From positions 1 to 6,956 of the forward strand of contig WLNU01000057.1 of NCBI GenBank assembly GCA_009699645.1: DNA of 6,956 nucleotides. Reading direction: 5' to 3'. The notes below the pieces were generated by a model. The model had not been told where the DNA came from. It saw nothing but the letters and a program-made list of their open reading frames with translations, and made no database searches. Shown here piece by piece: positions 1-5,938 of this stretch (its first letter is position 1; the number at the start of each line of letters is the position of its first letter). Position numbers and translations under genes: made by a program. The DNA comes from Actinomycetota bacterium. GTDB lineage: Bacteria; Actinomycetota; Actinomycetes; Nanopelagicales; Nanopelagicaceae.

Positions 1-1
1 C

Positions 2-1570
2 TCCAATCAATCTGTCAAAGATGCGCTAGCGCGCAGAGGTATTACTGAAATTATGGATGTGCACATGGAGACCTGGCCCATCGGTGCTCAGATTCCAAAG
101 CATCTAGATGATGGCCGGCGATTAATTTGGACACCCATGTGGCACCGTCCGACGCCGGAGGCTAATTTTTACGCCCATCCAATTAATGGACTCCATGCAA
201 TCGTTGATCTAGATGCAGAAGAGTTAGTGGCCCTTGAGGATAATTCTGACGTTCCAATTCCACAAACCCCTGGCCCATACCGTGAATCACAATCCGAACC
301 AACAGTAAAACTCAAAGAGCTCATGATTCACCAACCTAATGGCCCATCTTTTAGCATTGAAGGCTGGAAGATCAATTGGGAGCGTTGGTCTTTACGTATT
401 GGCTTTGATCAGCGGGAGGGTCTTGTCATACATGATGTTAATTTCAATGATGAGGGTAATCTTCGTAAAATTGCTCATCGCCTATCGATTGCCGAACTAG
501 TCATCCCTTACGGAGATCCCAGCCAGGGTGCCTACCGCAAAAATGCTTTTGATACTGGTGAATATGGACTCGGAAACTTCACTAACTCATTAACACTGGG
601 CTGTGATTGTCTGGGCGAAATTCTCTACTTAGATGTCAGCGTTACTGAGGGTGATGGACAGGTGCGCACCATTAAAAATGCAATCTGTGTGCATGAAGAA
701 GACTTTGGAATCTTATGGAAGCACACCGATGTCGATGGTCATACCGAGGTACGCCGAGGCCGACGTTTTGTGGTCTCATCGATTGTCACCGTAAATAACT
801 ACGAGTACGGCTATTTCTGGTACTTCTACCAAGATGGCTCCATTGAGTTTGAAGCTAAGTTAACTGGAATTGTTTTAACCCTGGCAGACACGCCTGGTGT
901 GGATCACCCATCGGCGACCGAGTTAGAGCCTGGCTTATGGGCGCCGTATCACCAGCATATTTTATGTGCACGAATTGATCTCGATATCGATGGCACCGAA
1001 AACAGCGTGGTTGAAGTTGAATCCTTTGCTCACCCAATCGGTGAGAAGAATCCTTACGGGGGAGCCTACGAAACGCGTGAGACTATTTTAGCCAGTGAGA
1101 AAAAGGCACAGCGATTAATCGATCCAATGACGAGCCGCTTCTGGAAGATAATAAATCCCAGTAGAAAAAATCATGTTGGTCATAGTGTTGGCTACAAATT
1201 AATTCCGGGTCATACGACTTTTCCATTAGCACTTCAAGAGTCGGTCTTAGGCAAGCGTGCTGGCTTTATGTATCAACACTTATGGGTAACTCCTAATAAA
1301 GATCAAGAGCGCTATCCTGCCGGTGATTATCCATTCCAACACGATGGTGGTGCGGGATTGCCAGAGTGGACCGCCGCCGATCGATCAACTGAAAATACCG
1401 ATGTAGTGATGTGGTACGTATTTGGAACAAATCACATTCCACGCACAGAGGATTGGCCAGTAATGCCAGTTGAACGTACAGGTTTTCATTTAAAGCCCAG
1501 CGGCTTCTTTCGACGTAGTCCAGCGATGGATGTTGTAGCTTCAGAGCCGCTCGACCCTCAATGTCACTAA
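2..1570 (+). CDS. Copper-containing primary amine oxidase (topaquinone enzyme), 5' end cut by window
   Basis: Oxidises a primary amine to aldehyde, ammonia and H2O2 with copper and a topaquinone made from its own tyrosine. The frame is open from base 2. The first ATG (base 53) is internal, because the 17 codons before it (with ALARRGIT) match conserved family sequence, so the true start lies upstream. 522 residues are visible, against about 640 in the Arthrobacter enzyme: the end of the N-terminal region and the whole catalytic domain. Counting from Met-53, I see the catalytic-base Asp167 (AFDTGEYG), the cofactor Tyr250 in NNYEYG (codon 800-802), copper ligands His300 and His302 (HQH) and His461 (GTNHIPR), and the typical C-terminal Cys-His. 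All catalytic residues are intact, so it should be active. The substrate cannot be read from the sequence. Whether a signal peptide exists is unknown because the N terminus is missing. It overlaps the next gene by 10 bp, suggesting an operon. Family call very sure. Confidence 0.97.
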   Translation, partial: SNQSVKDALARRGITEIMDVHMETWPIGAQIPKHLDDGRRLIWTPMWHRPTPEANFYAHPINGLHAIVDLDAEELVALEDNSDVPIPQTPGPYRESQSEPTVKLKELMIHQPNGPSFSIEGWKINWERWSLRIGFDQREGLVIHDVNFNDEGNLRKIAHRLSIAELVIPYGDPSQGAYRKNAFDTGEYGLGNFTNSLTLGCDCLGEILYLDVSVTEGDGQVRTIKNAICVHEEDFGILWKHTDVDGHTEVRRGRRFVVSSIVTVNNYEYGYFWYFYQDGSIEFEAKLTGIVLTLADTPGVDHPSATELEPGLWAPYHQHILCARIDLDIDGTENSVVEVESFAHPIGEKNPYGGAYETRETILASEKKAQRLIDPMTSRFWKIINPSRKNHVGHSVGYKLIPGHTTFPLALQESVLGKRAGFMYQHLWVTPNKDQERYPAGDYPFQHDGGAGLPEWTAADRSTENTDVVMWYVFGTNHIPRTEDWPVMPVERTGFHLKPSGFFRRSPAMDVVASEPLDPQCH

Positions 1571-3045
1571 GACGAGTTCGGGCCTATGCAAAGGCGGCGC
1601 ACTTTGGCCCCACGATTCTTATCACCGGTATTTCATTTGTACTTGCTATGCGACTTTGGTGGGAGGGCCCTGCATATCTAATCGCCTTTACTGTATTTCT
1701 CGGTCAGTTAATAATCGGCTGGAGCAATGATATTTATGATTACGGCGATGATCTAAAGCACGCACGGCTAAATAAACCTCTCGTTGCCGGCACAATTATG
1801 GTTGAGCAGCTTCGTAAAGCTACATTTATTCTCTTACCAATCGCCGTAATCGCTAACCTGATCGGACCTTTGGGCCTTAAGGGTGGCTTGGTTTACCTGC
1901 TCGGAGTTGGTTGTGGAATTGCATATAACTTCTACTTTAAATTCTCTCCCCTCTCCCCATTGCCCTATGCCGTGGCATGTGCGGCTCTGCCGGCATCGAT
2001 TTTCTATGCCACCGATCGAACTCCACCGATGTGGGTATTGGCCGCCGGTTCGATGCTTGGCGTTGCCTTTCATTTTCTTAACGTCATTAAGGATCTAGCC
2101 CACGATAGAGAGAGTGGTATCGGTGGTCTTCCACAGCGTTTAGGTAAGAGAGCCTCTAGCGCGATCGCTCTTGTATTAGCGATTGCAACAGGGATGCTAT
2201 TTCTCAGCAACCCTGTGAGCAGAGATCTATCATCGATCGAATTTAATTACAGCTCTGCCTTTATCGTTGGGGGAGAACGTCCGGTAAATGTTAATATGCC
2301 AAGTGGATATTCAAGAGAGGTACCAGCACCGCTATTAATCGATCTGCATGGATACAGTGGCACTAGTGAGAGTCAGCTTCGTTTTTCCTTATTGGCAGCA
2401 GCTACACAAAAGCGCGGTGTAATTTACGCAGCCCCCGATGGTCTACTAGATTCTCAAGGCAATCAATTCTGGAACGCTTCAAAGGCCTGCTGTAATTTCA
2501 ACAATAATCCAGTTGATGACGTGGCATATATTCAATCTCTCATCGATGAGATTTCTAGCAAAGTATCGGTTGATTCCAAGCGAATCTATCTCTTTGGTCA
2601 CTCTAACGGCCATTTCATGACATATAAATTTGCATGTTCACGTCCAGAGAGCGTTGCTGCTATTGCCGGCCTTGCCGGAGCAATGGATAGTGATGTAGCA
2701 ACATGTGCTCCGAGTGCGGCCGTAAATGTCCTGCATATCCATGGCACAAGTGATGCAACGATTCTCTATGACGGTGGATCTCTATTTGATAATTTATATA
2801 CAAGTGCAGCCACAAGTGTTAAAAGGTGGGCACAGATTGATAAATGTTTGACGAGCCCACAAATTGGAGCAGCCTTTGATCTGATAAGCACCCTTGATGG
2901 TGCTGAAACAACTCCTACGATTTATTCCTGCCCACGAACAACGGTGGAGCTCTGGAGTATTAATGGTGGTGCCCATAGCCCTGATATAGGTGAGAGCTCT
3001 GCGCTAAAAATAGTTGACTGGTTTCTAGCCCACCCTAAGAAATAA
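1561..3045 (+). CDS. Fusion protein: UbiA-type prenyltransferase (truncated) + LpqC/PHB-depolymerase-like esterase
   Basis: One 494-residue frame carries two unrelated domains. Residues 1-215 are a UbiA-family membrane prenyltransferase. Motif 1 is NDIYDYGDD (56-64) followed by NKPLVAG, and motif 2 is DLAHD (178-182) followed by GGLPQRLG. These Asp-rich loops bind Mg-diphosphate in this family. About seven hydrophobic helices are visible (near 17-34, 36-54, 86-104, 106-122, 133-150, 156-174, 198-216), where the family usually has nine, so helices 8-9 are missing. Residues ~228-494 are a secreted-type alpha/beta hydrolase (COG3509 LpqC-like): LHG at 262-264, WNASKACC at 304-311, PVDDVAY, nucleophile Ser348 in GHSNG, Asp398 in HGTSD, His472 in NGGAHS. 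Members hydrolyse esters such as polyhydroxybutyrate or feruloyl esters; the substrate here is unknown. The start overlaps the stop of the amine oxidase with no clear Shine-Dalgarno site, which suggests translational coupling. A natural deletion fusion or an assembly error are both possible; the prenyltransferase half may be inactive. Confidence 0.9.
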   Translation: MSLRRVRAYAKAAHFGPTILITGISFVLAMRLWWEGPAYLIAFTVFLGQLIIGWSNDIYDYGDDLKHARLNKPLVAGTIMVEQLRKATFILLPIAVIANLIGPLGLKGGLVYLLGVGCGIAYNFYFKFSPLSPLPYAVACAALPASIFYATDRTPPMWVLAAGSMLGVAFHFLNVIKDLAHDRESGIGGLPQRLGKRASSAIALVLAIATGMLFLSNPVSRDLSSIEFNYSSAFIVGGERPVNVNMPSGYSREVPAPLLIDLHGYSGTSESQLRFSLLAAATQKRGVIYAAPDGLLDSQGNQFWNASKACCNFNNNPVDDVAYIQSLIDEISSKVSVDSKRIYLFGHSNGHFMTYKFACSRPESVAAIAGLAGAMDSDVATCAPSAAVNVLHIHGTSDATILYDGGSLFDNLYTSAATSVKRWAQIDKCLTSPQIGAAFDLISTLDGAETTPTIYSCPRTTVELWSINGGAHSPDIGESSALKIVDWFLAHPKK

Positions 3046-3052
3046 GTATCTA

Positions 3053-4633
3053 TTAATCAGTGTAGTTAACTATGGCCAGACACATTTCATCACGGGTACC
3101 TTCACCCCAAACAACGTAATTGGGAGTCAGATTCTTAAACTCTGGCAGGAGAGCCCGCAGGCCAATATCAAATGTGCAGGTTACTTTCAATTTATCCCCA
3201 GGCATCGCAAGTATCGGATTTTTGAGCCAATCAGTTGTTTGGTTATCGAAATCCCAAATTGGACGGTTCATGATGACCGAGGCATTGCTAGTGCTCGCTT
3301 GGGTATATGTGACGCTGATGTTTTTACCTAGCTGGTGCATGTGTCCGGTAACTCCATAAATTTTAATGGGATAACGAATAGTCGTTGTGCACTCAGATAC
3401 TGGGCTAGGAATGGGGTTGAGTGCATTCTGGCCACAAATAAATGACAATCCACGGGCTTGAAGTGCTCCCTTATCAGATGTGCGATTGGCTAAATCAATT
3501 AAAGCCGCCTCTCGTTTGCACAGCGGCCCCGACTCTTGCGGGGAGCATGCTACTTCGACAGGTGCAGCGATTAGAAGTGTTTTCAATGTATCAACACTTG
3601 TAGTTGCAAGAGAGAGTGAGAGCTTCATAGATGCTAGATTTTTACTTGGAGAAACTCCAGGCATGACATGAAAATGTGACTGCAAAATAAATTGATCTCC
3701 AGCAACAACCTTCATTCCAGTACCAGCTGGATAGGCCTTGAAGTTTCCACCTGGTGCCCAAAAAGATACCCAACTAGATGGTGATGCCGCCGAAAATGCG
3801 CTAGCCCCAGGAATTCCAGTGTCACCAAAACATGACCATCCAGCTTCGCTACTCTCTTTATCAAGGGCCTGGGTGGTAGCTACGTTTGCTGCCTCTACTT
3901 TGTAGAGAATTCCGTGGTGTGAGACCTTTAAATTATCTGGCTCAATCGAAACTGACTGGAGAAAGATATCTTTATCAAATTTTGGATCGAGAAGGAAACA
4001 TCGATACTCATCACTACCACCTTGTGGAGGGGTTGGAAGATATGAAGGGGTAGCAAGTATCACCTTACTTGCAGGCGCTGCCGGCTCCTGAATAGGTGTG
4101 CCACTTGCCTTGACGGCTTTTAAGGATTTCGCAACAGTTAATAGTTGGGAATATGTAATTCCACCGATTACCTGCACCTGAATTTCGGTGCGCTTTAAGC
4201 CTTTGGCTGCCTTATTAGTAAAGATTACATAGCCACCAACGCGTGCGATATCGGCCGTAGTGCATTTATTAGCTGCGGCCGGTTTAGTTGGGTCGCAGTA
4301 GACATATAACTTAGCTTTTACCCCATTTATTACAACGTCTTTGAGCTGCTTGGATAGGCCCGGGTCTGAGCATTTAACCCCTGCGGTGGTCTCCATAATC
4401 TCGAGGTAGCGCTTAGTGCCACCGTACTTTGCATAGAGCCATGGCTCATTTGTATCTCCACAGGAAATTAAATCAAATGCGCTTGTTGCCAAACCTAGAG
4501 TTTTACTTGGCTTATAAACCGTGTACGTCAGAGATGTTTGGGCATCGGCGTACTTATCATTTGAGCCTAAGGCAGGTGTTGCACATAGAGCGATAAATAG
4601 TGCGGCGATGATAAATGCAAAGGCTTTCTTCAT
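3053..4633 (-). CDS. Secreted type II copper monooxygenase (PHM/DBM-like) with extra N-terminal domain
   Basis: Relatives such as peptidylglycine alpha-hydroxylating monooxygenase and dopamine beta-monooxygenase hydroxylate a C-H bond using O2, two coppers and ascorbate. Residues 1-23 form a signal peptide (MKK, hydrophobic run, ATPALG); the single Cys17 does not fit a lipobox. Residues ~30-175 form a separate domain with four cysteines (58, 88, 113, 124) ending in SQLLTVAKSL, which looks DUF4367-like (weak call). Residues ~205-526 are the two monooxygenase subdomains: EYRCF, then SHHG (His239/240), SHFH (His320 or 322), GHMHQLG (His431/433), PGDKLKVTC, and WGEGTRDEMC (Met517). By PHM analogy these are all the ligands of CuH and CuM. 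A cysteine-rich insert (363-415) separates the two halves. No lyase domain follows, so a complete amidating enzyme is not encoded here. The natural substrate is unknown. It converges on gene 2 and diverges from the exporter gene. AGGA lies 7 nt before the ATG. Confidence 0.9.
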   Translation of the reverse strand: MKKAFAFIIAALFIALCATPALGSNDKYADAQTSLTYTVYKPSKTLGLATSAFDLISCGDTNEPWLYAKYGGTKRYLEIMETTAGVKCSDPGLSKQLKDVVINGVKAKLYVYCDPTKPAAANKCTTADIARVGGYVIFTNKAAKGLKRTEIQVQVIGGITYSQLLTVAKSLKAVKASGTPIQEPAAPASKVILATPSYLPTPPQGGSDEYRCFLLDPKFDKDIFLQSVSIEPDNLKVSHHGILYKVEAANVATTQALDKESSEAGWSCFGDTGIPGASAFSAASPSSWVSFWAPGGNFKAYPAGTGMKVVAGDQFILQSHFHVMPGVSPSKNLASMKLSLSLATTSVDTLKTLLIAAPVEVACSPQESGPLCKREAALIDLANRTSDKGALQARGLSFICGQNALNPIPSPVSECTTTIRYPIKIYGVTGHMHQLGKNISVTYTQASTSNASVIMNRPIWDFDNQTTDWLKNPILAMPGDKLKVTCTFDIGLRALLPEFKNLTPNYVVWGEGTRDEMCLAIVNYTD

Positions 4634-4639
4634 GCTTTA

Positions 4640-4645
4640 ATCCTA
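4640..4645 (-). promoter_or_regulatory. Possible -10 element (TAGGAT) or AGGA ribosome site of the monooxygenase gene
   Basis: On the minus strand TAGGAT is followed by six bases (TAAAGC) and then the ATG, so transcription could start at the A of the ATG, giving a leaderless mRNA. The same bases contain AGGA, 7 nt before the ATG, which would serve as a Shine-Dalgarno site on a longer transcript. The sequence does not decide between the two. Confidence 0.4.
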
Positions 4646-4670
4646 ACAAATCTTGTGAAATCAGTAGGAT

Positions 4671-4674
4671 GGAG
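4671..4674 (+). promoter_or_regulatory. Ribosome binding site of the exporter gene (GGAG), decides the start
   Basis: GGAG lies 6 nt before ATG 4681. This favours 4681 over the in-frame ATG at 4669, whose only purine run directly touches the start codon. Confidence 0.6.
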
Positions 4675-4680
4675 AGCCTC

Positions 4681-5880
4681 ATGAGAGCTAAAACAGGATT
4701 AGTTAAAAGGTTTATCGCTCTCTTTAGCGAGCGGCGAACATGGGTCAGACAGATCGCTGTTGCGGGTTTAGCCGGGGCTACCTCCTGGCTAGTCGGAGAT
4801 TTCCTTATCAATGATGGCGGCGTTGTCGCTGCGATTGTATGCACCTTATCTATCCGCATCTCTTTGCATAAATCACTGCGTGAGGGCTTTGGACAGATAG
4901 TTGGTACAGCCATTGGGGCAAGCGTTGCACTCACTGCGGTCACACTCTTTAACTTTGGATTTATATCAGTTGGTATCACGATTATTATGTGCGCCGTTAT
5001 TTCGCGCGCCCTTCACTTAGGCGAAGTTGCATCGGTCAACGTTCCGGTGACTGCACTCATTGTTATCGGTCCAGGTCTATCTGAAAGCACCGCCTTTAAC
5101 CGATTGGGTTCAACGCTAATAGGTGCAGCAATTGCAATCCTCTTTTCATATTTCTCTCACCCTAAGACCCCCGTTGGACGTTCAATCGAACAGATAGCAA
5201 CGGTCAGTGCGAAGGCGGCAGCTCTCCTTGCACTCATGTCTGAAGGAGTTGCAACTGGATACACTCAAAAAGAGGCTGGCAACTGGTTAGCCAAGGCACG
5301 TCTATTGATCGAAGAGATTCCAGCTATTCGTGCACAATCAGTTGAGGCCCGCGGACATGCACGGTGGTTTCCAACGGCTAAAAAAGATGAGGCCGAGGAG
5401 ATTTATATTGAAGGTATCGCCCTCGAACATACGGTCGTGCAGATTCGCACCATCGCCCGCACATTATTTGATTCAGCTGTTAGCGGCGGTATTGCAGATT
5501 CAACTCAAAAAGCGATAGCCGTTGCACTATCGGCTGCAAGCTATGCCATCTCTTCAAAATTTGACGATGATGGCATCAGTGCCGATGATTCACATCAGAG
5601 TGCAACAACGGATGCACGTGAGGCAAGTTCTGCCCTTGCCGAATCTCTCATAGGCGATGCCAAGGATGCCGATCAGGAACAGATTGTTCGCGGACTTTCA
5701 ATGGTTGCAAATATCGATCGAATCGCTGACTCACTCGATCAAAACTCCCCAGCACTGCGAGATGTCATCACACCGGATGAGCCTGCAAAGGATAAGGTTT
5801 TAGGGATCTCAGTTCGCAGCCAGCTCGCACGATTAGGAAAGAGAATCTCTAGGCGAGTGCGAAAGATCCTAGGCAAGTAA
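4681..5880 (+). CDS. FUSC / aromatic acid exporter family membrane protein
   Basis: Predicted inner-membrane efflux protein of the fusaric-acid-resistance/aromatic acid exporter (ArAE) type. I chose the ATG at 4681 (399 residues) because GGAG lies 6 nt before it. An in-frame ATG at 4669 has AGG directly abutting it, and one at 4615 would run into the divergent gene. About six helices occupy residues 22-158 (near 22-41, 46-62, 72-90, 93-109, 117-132, 141-158). The loop and helix SLREGFGQIVGTAIGAS (65-81) match the conserved FUSC region of Arg/Gly-Thr-xx-Gly-Ala. Residues ~165-375 form a soluble, mostly helical, acidic domain, and the last 20 residues are strongly basic (RISRRVRKILGK). This is a single membrane-plus-soluble unit, shorter than Gram-negative two-unit AaeB-type pumps. 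The cargo is unknown. It probably starts its own transcript, and the amidase gene follows after 58 bp. Confidence 0.82.
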   Translation: MRAKTGLVKRFIALFSERRTWVRQIAVAGLAGATSWLVGDFLINDGGVVAAIVCTLSIRISLHKSLREGFGQIVGTAIGASVALTAVTLFNFGFISVGITIIMCAVISRALHLGEVASVNVPVTALIVIGPGLSESTAFNRLGSTLIGAAIAILFSYFSHPKTPVGRSIEQIATVSAKAAALLALMSEGVATGYTQKEAGNWLAKARLLIEEIPAIRAQSVEARGHARWFPTAKKDEAEEIYIEGIALEHTVVQIRTIARTLFDSAVSGGIADSTQKAIAVALSAASYAISSKFDDDGISADDSHQSATTDAREASSALAESLIGDAKDADQEQIVRGLSMVANIDRIADSLDQNSPALRDVITPDEPAKDKVLGISVRSQLARLGKRISRRVRKILGK

Positions 5881-5896
5881 GACTTGTTTGAGAGTG

Positions 5897-5911
5897 CCAA
5901 TGAGAGATTGG
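5897..5911. other. Small inverted repeat CCAAT-GAGAG-ATTGG between exporter and amidase genes
   Basis: A perfect 5-bp stem with a 5-nt loop begins 16 nt after the exporter stop codon and ends 15 nt before the amidase -10-like hexamer. No T-run follows, so it is a poor intrinsic terminator. Its position over the expected -35 area would also suit an operator. A stem this short can arise by chance. Confidence 0.25.
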
Positions 5912-5926
5912 TTCAGCAATAACGGC

Positions 5927-5932
5927 TAATCT
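5927..5932 (+). promoter_or_regulatory. Probable -10 element (TAATCT) of a leaderless amidase transcript
   Basis: TAATCT fits TANNNT and ends exactly 6 nt before ATG 5939, so the A of the start codon would be the +1 base. The only purine run nearby, AGG at 5933-5935, is 3 nt from the ATG, too close for a normal Shine-Dalgarno site. No clear -35 element is visible. Confidence 0.45.
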
Positions 5933-5938
5933 AGGCAA

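Larger units (their letters stand above)
4634..4680. promoter_or_regulatory. Divergent intergenic region between monooxygenase and exporter genes
   Basis: These 47 bp must hold the start signals of the minus-strand monooxygenase and at least part of those of the plus-strand exporter. They contain an inverted pair, ATCCTA (4640-4645) and TAGGAT (4665-4670), 19 nt apart. Each arm reads TAGGAT, a TANNNT-type -10 hexamer, towards its own gene. I see no convincing -35 element for either direction at 16-18 nt spacing, and one arm also acts as a possible AGGA ribosome site. The sequence is seen; its role is inferred. Confidence 0.45.

Noticed and set aside
53..55. ATG at 53 as the amine oxidase start
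   Set aside because: The frame stays open to the window edge and the upstream codons continue family-like sequence, so the gene begins outside the window.
1834..2098. Short open frames on both strands inside the UbiA half
   Set aside because: They have no domain features and lie in alternative frames of a clearly conserved coding region.
2194..2196. Internal ATG as a separate start for the esterase domain
   Set aside because: No ribosome site precedes it, and it would give a protein beginning mid-helix without a proper signal peptide; the open frame with UbiA explains the region more simply.
3063..3072. Perfect palindrome TAGTTAACTA
   Set aside because: It sits within the last codons of the monooxygenase, is AT-rich and only 10 bp, and has no T-run, so it is probably chance.
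4615..4680. Upstream ATGs (4615 and 4669) for the exporter gene
   Set aside because: The 4615 start would overlap the first codons of the divergent monooxygenase and adds residues unlike the family. The 4669 start has no properly spaced ribosome site. ATG 4681 has GGAG at 6 nt.
4557..4979. 140-residue open frame on the minus strand
   Set aside because: It lies antisense to the well-supported exporter gene, overlaps the monooxygenase start in another frame, and shows no recognisable domain.
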